A DNA stretch of 5,045 bases from an uncultured Lachnospiraceae bacterium (lineage in GTDB: Bacteria; Bacillota; Clostridia; Lachnospirales; Lachnospiraceae). The translations under genes were made by a program, and so were the position numbers. Under the pieces are notes generated by a model that saw nothing but the letters and a program-made list of their open reading frames with translations, had not been told where the DNA came from and did not search any database. The stretch's first letter is position 1. Every line of letters starts with the position of its first letter. The stretch is taken from NCBI GenBank assembly GCA_900313265.1, contig OMRN01000264.1, positions 1 through 5,045 of the forward strand, written 5' to 3'. Shown here one piece after another: positions 1 to 5,045 of this stretch.

Positions 1-153
1 ATTAATGCTTCGGGCATCGGTCCTGCGGGACTCGGAGGTACGACAACCGCACTTGCGGTAAATGTGCTGACCTATCCCACACATATTGCGGGGCTGCCTG
101 TCGGTGTGAATATCTGCTGCCATGTGAACCGTCATGTGGTAAGAGAAGTGTAA
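1..153 (+). CDS. fumA: Fumarate hydratase (class I, Fe-S) alpha subunit, 3' end only
   Basis: Partial gene: the last 50 codons and a TAA stop, open at the left edge. The fragment carries the conserved end of the alpha subunit of two-subunit iron-sulfur hydro-lyases: a [14 protein letters not shown] segment, then [10 protein letters not shown], then a C-C-H-V-N-R-H cluster. Recalled alignment to class I fumarases suggests that the His of YPTH (codon at 82-84) is the active-site histidine. The second Cys of the CC pair (codon at 118-120) would be the third ligand of the [4Fe-4S] cluster; the 12-residue spacing between them fits. The enzyme interconverts fumarate and L-malate in the cytoplasm, with the beta subunit encoded 36 bases downstream. 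L-tartrate dehydratase (TtdA) is the main alternative, since the families share these motifs; fumarase is the more common assignment in Clostridia. The symbol follows the two-subunit naming, not E. coli single-chain FumA. Confidence 0.9.
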   Translation: MNASGIGPAGLGGTTTALAVNVLTYPTHIAGLPVGVNICCHVNRHVVREV

Positions 154-189
154 GCGGAAAGCAAATTTAAACGCGGCAAGGAAAAATCG

Positions 190-738
190 ATGGAAAAATA
201 TATTCAGGTTCCTTATACAAAAGAAGAAGCAGTAAATTTAAAAGCCGGAGATATGGTTTATTTATCCGGTACCATTTATACGGCCAGGGATGCCGCACAT
301 AAGCGCATGGCCGAGGCTTTGAATAAAGGGGAGGAACTTCCTTTTGACCTGAAAGGAAACGTGATTTACTATATGGGTCCGTCTCCCGCAAGAGAAGGAA
401 GACCCATCGGAAGTGCCGGTCCGACCACGGCCAGCCGCATGGACAAATATACGCCGGAGCTGCTTGATTTGGGTCTTGCCGGAATGATCGGCAAAGGAAA
501 ACGGTCCGAGGCGGTAAAGGAAGCGATTGTCCGGAATTCTGCCGTTTACTTTGCAGCCATCGGCGGAGCGGGAGCGCTCCTTTCGAAAGCCATTGTATCA
601 AGCGAAGTGATTGCCTATGACGATCTCGGAACGGAAGCAATTCGAAAACTTACCGTAAAAGATTTTCCGGCAATTGTTGTCATTGATTCAAACGGTGACA
701 ATCTGTATGAGAGTGCGGTTCTTACATACAGAAAATAA
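190..738 (+). CDS. fumB: Fumarate hydratase (class I, Fe-S) beta subunit
   Basis: Complete 182-residue protein, the usual length for a stand-alone beta subunit, equivalent to the C-terminal domain of single-chain class I fumarases. It forms the swivelling half of the active site that binds the dicarboxylate, while the alpha subunit holds the [4Fe-4S] cluster. Visible motifs: TARDAAHKR (residues 31-39), GSAGPTTASRMD (74-85), MIGKGKRS (99-106), YFAAIGGAGALLSK (120-133) and a DFPAIVVIDSNGDN end (158-171). By recalled comparison with the Leishmania class I structure, Arg33, Thr79, Arg83 and Lys102 are likely catalytic or substrate-binding. The ATG is set by AAGGAA at 178-183, six bases upstream. 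The gene follows the alpha subunit directly, as expected for a two-subunit enzyme. The tartrate dehydratase beta subunit (TtdB) is the alternative and cannot be excluded from motifs alone. No truncation or missing residue is seen. Confidence 0.93.
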   Translation: MEKYIQVPYTKEEAVNLKAGDMVYLSGTIYTARDAAHKRMAEALNKGEELPFDLKGNVIYYMGPSPAREGRPIGSAGPTTASRMDKYTPELLDLGLAGMIGKGKRSEAVKEAIVRNSAVYFAAIGGAGALLSKAIVSSEVIAYDDLGTEAIRKLTVKDFPAIVVIDSNGDNLYESAVLTYRK

Positions 739-771
739 AACCGGTTTATGAGATGATTCGGAATAACGGGT

Positions 772-2370
772 ATGAAGAAAAATAACGGAAATTCATATAA
801 AGGAAAAAGAGAAGTTCTGTATAAAAAGAAAGTCCGGAAAATCGGAACGGCATGTGCTGTTTTTCTGATGCTTTTTTCCTTCTTTTCCATGAATGTGTGC
901 GCCGATGAAACTTCGGATTTGGAAGCCCAGAGGCAGGCACGCATGAATGAGGTGGTAACAACCAATCAGATTGAAGGATGGCCGCAGGGACCGGCAATCG
1001 GAGCCGAGGGTGCCATTTTGATGGAAGCGAAAACCGGAGCGATTCTGTATGCCAAGAACATTGACGAGAAATTGTATCCGGCCTCTACCACAAAAATTAT
1101 GACCGGTCTTCTGGCATATGAAAACTGCAAGCTGGATGAAATGGTGACCTTTTCCCATGATGCGGTTTTCTCGGTATCAAGGTCGGATTCCAATATCGGT
1201 ATGGACGTCGGGGAATCGATTCCGATGAACAAGGCACTCGAAGGAATGATGATCCTTTCGGCCAACGAGGTTGCCAATGCCATCGCGGAACATGTTTCCG
1301 GCTCGATGGATGATTTTGCCGTACTGATGAATAAAAAGGCGGAAGAAATCGGCTGCACCAATACGCATTTTACCAATCCGAACGGACTGCATGATGAGAA
1401 TCATTATACAACCTGCCGCGATCTGGCAATGATTGCGAAATATTATTTCCAGTATGATTATCTGGCCGGTCTTTCGAGGGAGCCGGCCTGCGAATTCGTC
1501 GCAACCGAAACACAGCCGGACTCGTTTCGGTTAAATACCAAGAACATGCTTGTCAAAGGAAGGCGTTATCAGTATGATGCACTTGTCGGATCCAAAACCG
1601 GCTATACTTCCGAGGCCAGACAGACGCTGGTTTCCGCAGCCAAGAAAGACGGTCTGGAATTAATCTGCGTGATTATGAAAGAAGAGTCTCCGTATCAGTT
1701 TGAAGATACGGTTGCTCTTTTCGATTACGGTTTCGAAAACTTTAAGAAGGTGAATATCGCAGACCACTCCGATGAGAGCAACATGTTATCCACGGGATTT
1801 TTCACGGTCGGACAGGACGTCTTCGGATCCAACGAATCGATTCTTACGGTGGATCCCACGGCGGTAGTAATCTTACCGAAGAATGCGGATTTTTCCTCGG
1901 TGCGGTATGATCTTTCCGCCAACAATGCCGGAATGAAAGTCGGTGTGGCGAAGGTAAATTATCTGTTTAACGGAAATCTGGTCGGAACGGCGAATTTAAG
2001 CATGAATGCGGAAAGCGCCACGCTTTTTGATGAATTTGCCGATGAGGATAAGAATGTTACGGCAAAGACGGAAGATGCCGAAAACACAGCCGGTGGGGAA
2101 GGGGATACGACGGCTGTTTCCGACGGTGAGGAAAATAACGGCACGGATGCGGAAGCCGAAAGCGAAAAACTTCCGACAACAAACCGGAACAAGAACGGAA
2201 TTTTTATTAATGTAAAAATAGCCCTGATTGCCTTGGGAGCTATCGCGGCATTCACGGTGATTCTCGTGATTATCAGGAGCATTATTTCGCAGTATCAGTT
2301 TGCAAAGAAAAGAAGGGAAGTCATAAGACGTCACAGGGAAAGAAAGAGAAAGGGGAAATATGGGGAATAA
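772..2370 (+). CDS. D-alanyl-D-alanine carboxypeptidase (peptidase S11, PBP5-type)
   Basis: A 532-residue penicillin-binding protein of the S11 family, which removes the terminal D-Ala from peptidoglycan pentapeptides outside the membrane. All three active-site motifs are intact: S-T-T-K (Ser105 nucleophile, Lys108), S-A-N (163-165) and K-T-G (275-277). NPNGLHDENHYTT (202-214) is also typical of the family. A basic N-terminus and hydrophobic stretch (about 24-40) form a signal peptide with likely cleavage after V-C-A (42-44). The catalytic domain spans about 68-315 and a PBP5 C-terminal beta domain about 320-412. An acidic Glu/Asp/Thr linker (about 418-465), a single membrane helix (about 479-503) and a very basic tail (511-530) follow. 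The usual PBP5 anchor is a short amphipathic helix, so this version is longer. The start is the first in-frame ATG after a stop; its Shine-Dalgarno is weak (CGGA at 759-762). It lies 33 bases after fumB and overlaps the next gene. No symbol is given because orthology to dacA, dacB or dacF is unresolved. Confidence 0.95.
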   Translation: MKKNNGNSYKGKREVLYKKKVRKIGTACAVFLMLFSFFSMNVCADETSDLEAQRQARMNEVVTTNQIEGWPQGPAIGAEGAILMEAKTGAILYAKNIDEKLYPASTTKIMTGLLAYENCKLDEMVTFSHDAVFSVSRSDSNIGMDVGESIPMNKALEGMMILSANEVANAIAEHVSGSMDDFAVLMNKKAEEIGCTNTHFTNPNGLHDENHYTTCRDLAMIAKYYFQYDYLAGLSREPACEFVATETQPDSFRLNTKNMLVKGRRYQYDALVGSKTGYTSEARQTLVSAAKKDGLELICVIMKEESPYQFEDTVALFDYGFENFKKVNIADHSDESNMLSTGFFTVGQDVFGSNESILTVDPTAVVILPKNADFSSVRYDLSANNAGMKVGVAKVNYLFNGNLVGTANLSMNAESATLFDEFADEDKNVTAKTEDAENTAGGEGDTTAVSDGEENNGTDAEAESEKLPTTNRNKNGIFINVKIALIALGAIAAFTVILVIIRSIISQYQFAKKRREVIRRHRERKRKGKYGE

Positions 2371-3421
2371 CAGAAAAAAATTAAAGAAAATTGCAATTAT
2401 TGTGTTATCGGCGCTTGCCACGATTTTGCTTGCGACGATTTTATCCTTTGGATTCGCATCGAAATCCGGAGCATTCGGCGATTATAACGATTTCGATTAT
2501 GATACCGGTTCCGATTCGGACTGGGGCTCTTCCTCGGACTGGGGAAGTTCTTCCTACGATTATGATGATGATTACAGCAGCGGCGGTGGCGGCCTGATCT
2601 GGTGGCTTGTGGGGCTGCTTTTTAGGAAAAATCCCTGCCTGGGCGTAATCGTAGTTGTGGCGATTATTGTATTCTTCGTTGTCCGCAGCAATATGAAAAA
2701 CAAAAAAAGAAGAGATCAAAACGAACTTCAGGGGAACGGACAGATGCCGAATATACCGAACAATGCAAATGTACCGAGAAGACAGGCTCCTTTGGCAAAC
2801 GTAAATATTCCGAACCGCGACCAGGAAATCGGCGGAATTATCATGGAAAAAGATCCGAACTTTACGGTTCCCGATTTTATTACCTTTGCCAAGAATCTTT
2901 ATATCAACATGCAGGATGCATGGTGCAAGCGTGATTTGGAGCCGATTCGTGCGGCACTGCATCAGAATCTGTACGAAAGAAGCGAAAAACAGATTCAGAA
3001 AAAAATCGAAGACGGCATTGTTGTTCATTTAGACCGCCTTACCGTAAACGAAGCGTATATTACTTCCTACCGCAGGGATACGCAGTATGAATATGTGAAA
3101 GTTTATCTGAATTCTTCGATGATTGAATATCATACGAAAGAAGCTACCGGACAGATCCTTTACGGTGATACTTCCACCAGATGGACCATGCGTTACGAAA
3201 TGACCTTTATGAGAAGTGTTTCGGCAAAGACCAATGAAGCCGGTGCACAGAATATCGGATTAAACTGCCCGAACTGCGGAGCTCCGCTTAAGGGAACCAG
3301 CTTCGGCAAGTGTCCGTACTGCGACAGCCTTGTTACAACCGGACTTTATAACTGGGTACTGAGTGATTTCAACGCGATTAAGAAAGAGTTCCGTGATGAA
3401 GGAATTCAGATTAACGATTAA
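2360..3421 (+). CDS. Tim44-like domain membrane protein with C-terminal zinc ribbon
   Basis: A 353-residue membrane protein of unproven function. An N-terminal hydrophobic helix (about 11-31) is a signal anchor or signal peptide. A low-complexity Asp/Ser/Tyr/Gly segment (40-78) follows, with a repeated D-W-G-S-S-S unit (53-58 and 60-65) and a GGGG run. A WW-containing hydrophobic patch (79-88) and a second membrane helix (about 93-109) come next, then a basic cluster (KNKKRR), which suggests a cytoplasmic C-terminus. Residues 165-290 resemble the Tim44-like fold: DPNFTVPDF, an AW-KRDLEPIR helix, and a YEYVKVYLNSSM strand. The end carries CPNC (303-306) and CPYC (318-321), a zinc ribbon. Tim44-like domains relate to the mitochondrial import motor subunit, but the bacterial role is not established. 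The ATG overlaps the end of the carboxypeptidase gene by 11 bases and is preceded by AAGGGG (2350-2355), so translation is probably coupled. The family call is from recognised similarity, not a search. Confidence 0.82.
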   Translation: MGNNRKKLKKIAIIVLSALATILLATILSFGFASKSGAFGDYNDFDYDTGSDSDWGSSSDWGSSSYDYDDDYSSGGGGLIWWLVGLLFRKNPCLGVIVVVAIIVFFVVRSNMKNKKRRDQNELQGNGQMPNIPNNANVPRRQAPLANVNIPNRDQEIGGIIMEKDPNFTVPDFITFAKNLYINMQDAWCKRDLEPIRAALHQNLYERSEKQIQKKIEDGIVVHLDRLTVNEAYITSYRRDTQYEYVKVYLNSSMIEYHTKEATGQILYGDTSTRWTMRYEMTFMRSVSAKTNEAGAQNIGLNCPNCGAPLKGTSFGKCPYCDSLVTTGLYNWVLSDFNAIKKEFRDEGIQIND

Positions 3422-4685
3422 AATGGGCACAGATATAAGTGTTACCCGAAATCTGATAAGTGCTTACGGTGATATGGTCGGGAGAAGTGGTTTGTTCATA
3501 AACCGGATTCGCTAAATCTTCCGAGTATAATACTGTATCCGGAGCATAATAGGAAACATAAGAACCGTTATTTTCAAAAAGAGAATCCAAAAGTACGGCG
3601 ATGTCTATTACGGCATCGCCGTTTTTGTGAAGATAACCGCAGTCCGAAAATTTGTCGCAAAAATAGAAATAATTTTCATCCGTTTCGGAAATTAGCCTTA
3701 ATTCATGATTTCCGTCGATGACTTCGTGATTCATACCGAGAATATCCCTGCCCGCATTAAAATAGATATAGGCCGGATATCCGGTTCCGTCCCCGTTAAA
3801 TGTGGTATCGTCATAGGTTACATCCATAACATACCAGTTGTCGTACACTTTTATGATATTCCATACATGCCGGGAGTCTTCCGCATAGCCGGTCTGGCTT
3901 TGTACTTCAAAACCGGCCATGGATGCCAGCATGTTAAAGGCATCCGTATAGCCCTGACAGTTTGCCCGACCGTCCAGTAAAAGTCCGACCGCCGTGCAGT
4001 GCCTCGGAACGGGTTCGGGTTTTTCCGGATTATCATAGACGGCAAGATTACAGATGTAATCGTGAATCAGCCTTTCTTTTTTGATTGGGTCACTTTCGGG
4101 GTTTACCTCATTTTCGATAAATTCGACCGCCATATTATAGGTTTTGAATTCGTCATCGGTAAGATTGGAGGTAATCCCGCTTTTATAAGCATCGGCAATC
4201 ATGACGCCGGGATAATATTCAAAATAAACATACCAGTAGCTTCTTCCGTCTTCTTCCACCGTTTCGCTGGTGGAAACATAGGGAAGGGAGTAACGGTACA
4301 GAAGCAAATCATTGTCAATCGTAAAATCGTCACAGGCATAGAAATAGAAGGTATGAATCCGGTTTTTTAAAATCTGTTCCACATAATAATCCAGTTCGTG
4401 TACGTTATGAATTTCCGGAGTAAGGTCCGTATCAAATTCCGGAAGCGGTTCGGGTGCCGTCCACGATTCTTCCAAAGAAGGGATGGAAGGGATTTCCGGT
4501 TCCGATACGGGTTCGGAGGTTGGAGGCACTTCACTTGAAGGCAGATTTAAATGAAAATACGGAAGGACCGGGTTGTTACCGGAAGTCGTGCAGGATGTGA
4601 AAAGCATAAGAAATAAAGCGAGTGATAAAATCGCAGCTCTTCTGAATAACCGTATGAAAAATGGATGACGATTGTATTTTCTCAT
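3411..4685 (-). CDS. Transglutaminase-like domain lipoprotein
   Basis: A 424-residue exported protein. A basic start (residues 1-16) and hydrophobic core (18-29) end at L-F-T-S-C, giving a probable lipidated Cys32; Phe at -3 is an imperfect lipobox, so lipidation is likely but not certain. A Pro/Glu/Ser-rich spacer (about 48-84) would hold the domain off the membrane. The transglutaminase/protease-like core (about 200-295) shows a full triad in family order: Cys243 in G-R-A-N-C-Q-G-Y, His273 in S-R-H-V-W-N and Asp288 in W-Y-V-M-D-V-T-Y-D-D. This predicts an active cysteine enzyme (crosslinking, deamidation or peptidase); the substrate cannot be read from sequence. Flanking regions (85-200, 300-424) are unassigned. 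The start is the only usable in-frame one, because a stop lies 15 codons upstream. Its Shine-Dalgarno is weak (GAAGAA about 12 bases away). The stop overlaps the opposing gene by 11 bases. The gene is transcribed toward the operon and away from the 5019 gene. Confidence 0.88.
   Translation of the reverse strand: MRKYNRHPFFIRLFRRAAILSLALFLMLFTSCTTSGNNPVLPYFHLNLPSSEVPPTSEPVSEPEIPSIPSLEESWTAPEPLPEFDTDLTPEIHNVHELDYYVEQILKNRIHTFYFYACDDFTIDNDLLLYRYSLPYVSTSETVEEDGRSYWYVYFEYYPGVMIADAYKSGITSNLTDDEFKTYNMAVEFIENEVNPESDPIKKERLIHDYICNLAVYDNPEKPEPVPRHCTAVGLLLDGRANCQGYTDAFNMLASMAGFEVQSQTGYAEDSRHVWNIIKVYDNWYVMDVTYDDTTFNGDGTGYPAYIYFNAGRDILGMNHEVIDGNHELRLISETDENYFYFCDKFSDCGYLHKNGDAVIDIAVLLDSLFENNGSYVSYYAPDTVLYSEDLANPVYEQTTSPDHITVSTYQISGNTYICAHFNR
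3595..3626 (+). terminator. Intrinsic terminator for the + strand operon, inside the opposing gene
   Basis: A perfect 9-bp stem, ACGGCGATG (3595-3603) with CATCGCCGT (3614-3622), closes a 10-nt loop and runs directly into five T residues (3622-3626). This is the standard Rho-independent layout for + strand transcription. It lies 174 bases past the stop of the Tim44-like gene and within codons for about residues 355-364 of the convergent lipoprotein gene. On the - strand the same hairpin is followed only by ACTTTT, so it should act less strongly there. No better candidate was seen between 3421 and 3595. Function is inferred from shape. Confidence 0.6.
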
Positions 4686-4825
4686 TCTGTTGGTTGTTTC
4701 TTCAAAATCTGAAAAATCATTTTTCTTTTATCCTGCAGGCGTTAACATCCGTGACGTCCGACATGATAAGAGAGCCCGTAAAACGTCGTTATAAGCAAAG
4801 TACATTAACGTTTCATACTTATCAT

Positions 4826-4854
4826 ATAATAAAATTAAAAAAAATACTTTACAA
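4826..4854 (-). promoter_or_regulatory. Candidate sigma-A promoter for the lipoprotein gene
   Basis: On the - strand, TTGTAA (4854-4849) is followed after 17 bases by TATTAT (4831-4826), matching the consensus at 4 of 6 and 5 of 6 positions. The predicted start near 4819 would give a leader of about 134 nt before the ATG at 4685. The region is AT-rich, so chance -10 matches are common, and this call is weaker than the + strand promoter. Its -35 overlaps that promoter's -35. Confidence 0.4.
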
Positions 4855-4876
4855 ACATATGTTCTGATATTATAAT
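4848..4876 (+). promoter_or_regulatory. Strong sigma-A-type promoter for the gene at 5019
   Basis: TTTACA (4848-4853, 5 of 6 matches) is separated by exactly 17 bases from a perfect TATAAT (4871-4876). The run of A and T upstream (about 4827-4847) could act as an UP element. Transcription should begin near 4883, leaving a leader of about 136 nt before the ATG at 5019. This is the best promoter match in the window. Regulation is not readable from the boxes themselves, but the leader downstream is structured. Confidence 0.72.
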
Positions 4877-4905
4877 GATTTCAGCAGTAAAAATTTTCCC
4901 AAAGA

Positions 4906-4946
4906 CGGCGCAGGATTTTCATGATTCTGCGCCGAATCTCTTTTTT
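4906..4946 (+). terminator. Leader hairpin plus T tract: possible attenuator or short-RNA terminator
   Basis: CGGCGCAG (4906-4913) pairs perfectly with CTGCGCCG (4927-4934). The stem extends inward by G-T, A-T, T-A and T-G pairs to about 12 bp around a 5-nt loop. Six bases later come six T residues (4941-4946). AAAGA (4901-4905) could extend the stem with TCTTT (4939-4943) across a bulge, bringing the T tract closer. It lies only about 23 nt after the predicted start at 4883. It could end transcription early, make a small RNA of roughly 65 nt, stop readthrough from the left, or simply protect the 5' end. The six-base gap before the T tract makes terminator activity uncertain. Confidence 0.42.
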
Positions 4947-4947
4947 C

Positions 4948-4959
4948 TCTTGCGCAAGA
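4948..4959. repeat. Perfect 12-bp palindrome in the leader
   Basis: TCTTGCGCAAGA reads the same on both strands. It lies just past the leader hairpin and T tract and just upstream of a TATGAT (4968-4973) that resembles a -10 box but has no good -35 at the right distance. It could be a dimeric regulator's operator. No known regulator consensus was recognised, and a 12-base palindrome can occur by chance. Confidence 0.35.
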
Positions 4960-5018
4960 AATCCATGTATGATAAATTCTAAACGATAGCGTTTTTTCAA
5001 AAAGAAAGGAAAAGAACG

Positions 5019-5045
5019 ATGGTTTTTTTTAACAAAACAAGAGCA
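5019..5045 (+). CDS. Start of an unidentified protein, 5' end only
   Basis: Nine codons are visible before the right edge, reading M-V-F-F-N-K-T-R-A with no stop. The start is supported by AAAGGA (5005-5010), eight bases upstream of the ATG, and by the strong promoter at 4848-4876. Nine residues are too few to name a product; the short basic and hydrophobic mix is compatible with many proteins. The gene is divergent from the lipoprotein gene and probably has its own regulated leader. Confidence 0.65.

Larger units (their letters stand above)
4686..5018. other. Divergent intergenic region, 333 bases
   Basis: No convincing protein gene lies here. From the left: the probable 5' leader of the - strand lipoprotein gene (4686 to about 4819); a very AT-rich block (about 4822-4848) that holds the - strand -10 and could serve as an UP element for the + promoter; two overlapping promoters (4826-4876); a GC-rich hairpin with a downstream T tract (4906-4946); a 12-bp palindrome (4948-4959); and the ribosome binding site of the + gene at 5019. 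Paired repeats ATGATAAG (4763-4770) and CTTATCAT (4818-4825), with AAACGT (4781-4786) and ACGTTT (4808-4813) nested inside, have no assigned role. Confidence 0.8.

Noticed and set aside
167..640. 157-residue open frame on the - strand opposite fumB
   Set aside because: It lies wholly antisense to a gene with clear family motifs, has no Shine-Dalgarno or recognisable domain, and reads as low-complexity arginine/leucine/proline sequence typical of a shadow frame.
2441..3028. 195-residue open frame on the - strand opposite the Tim44-like gene
   Set aside because: It contains runs such as poly-Ile produced by reading the Asp/Tyr codons of the real gene backwards. No motif or start signal supports it.
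3276..3287. 12-bp perfect palindrome GCGGAGCTCCGC, considered as a terminator for the - strand gene
   Set aside because: It has no loop of its own and is not followed by T residues on either strand. It encodes the zinc-ribbon C-G-A-P and is explained by coding.
3526..3531. TATAAT on the + strand within the lipoprotein gene
   Set aside because: No -35 match lies 16-18 bases upstream, and no + strand gene follows.
4825..4830. Second TATAAT on the + strand in the intergenic AT-rich block
   Set aside because: The bases 16-18 upstream do not resemble TTGACA. It is likely a chance match in AT-rich DNA, and the 4848-4876 pair is far better.
4661..4867. 68-residue + strand open frame across the lipoprotein start and intergenic region
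   Set aside because: It overlaps the signal-peptide codons of the opposite gene and both promoters, and has no good ribosome binding site or recognisable content.
4968..4973. TATGAT as a second promoter -10 for the 5019 gene
   Set aside because: The only TTGCGC-like -35 is about 12 bases away, too close, and the segment at the correct distance (TTCTCT) is poor.
4883..5018. Known riboswitch or T-box in the + strand leader
   Set aside because: None of the consensus cores I could recall (T-box specifier/antiterminator, cyclic-di-GMP, purine, preQ1, cobalamin) is visible. Only generic hairpins are present.

Overview
The window reads as a piece of a low-to-moderate G+C Gram-positive anaerobe of the Clostridia, most likely a Lachnospiraceae-type gut or rumen bacterium. 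This rests on the two-subunit iron-sulfur fumarase, a D,D-carboxypeptidase with a C-terminal membrane anchor, a membrane protein with a Tim44-like domain and zinc ribbon, a transglutaminase-like lipoprotein, purine-rich Shine-Dalgarno sites and clear sigma-A-type promoter matches. The family-level placement is an inference from gene content, not from a search.

Layout. Bases 1-3421 hold four genes on the + strand: the 3' end of the fumarase alpha subunit (1-153), the complete beta subunit (190-738), an S11-family D-Ala-D-Ala carboxypeptidase (772-2370) and a Tim44-like/zinc-ribbon membrane protein (2360-3421). Gaps are 36 and 33 bases and the last junction is an 11-base overlap, so they could be one transcript. 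From the other side comes one - strand gene (4685-3411), a secreted lipoprotein with a complete Cys-His-Asp transglutaminase-like triad. The two convergent genes overlap by 11 bases at their stop codons, leaving no intergenic room for a terminator. The best terminator for the + strand operon (3595-3626) lies inside the coding sequence of the opposing gene.

Bases 4686-5018 are a 333-base divergent intergenic region. It contains a strong + strand promoter (TTTACA, 17-base spacer, TATAAT), a weaker - strand promoter whose -35 box overlaps it, and a roughly 135-nt + strand leader with a strong GC-rich hairpin followed by a T tract. At the right edge a new + strand gene begins at 5019 with a good Shine-Dalgarno site, but only nine codons are visible.

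Functionally the window joins the end of a central-metabolism pair (fumarate/malate interconversion) to a cell-envelope group: peptidoglycan stem-peptide trimming, an uncharacterised membrane protein translationally coupled to it, and a convergent surface lipoprotein. Nothing here is a defence system, mobile element, CRISPR array or RNA gene. The points most worth a second look are regulatory and architectural: the terminator buried in an antisense gene, the overlapping divergent promoters with a structured leader, and the coupling of the carboxypeptidase to the Tim44-like protein.
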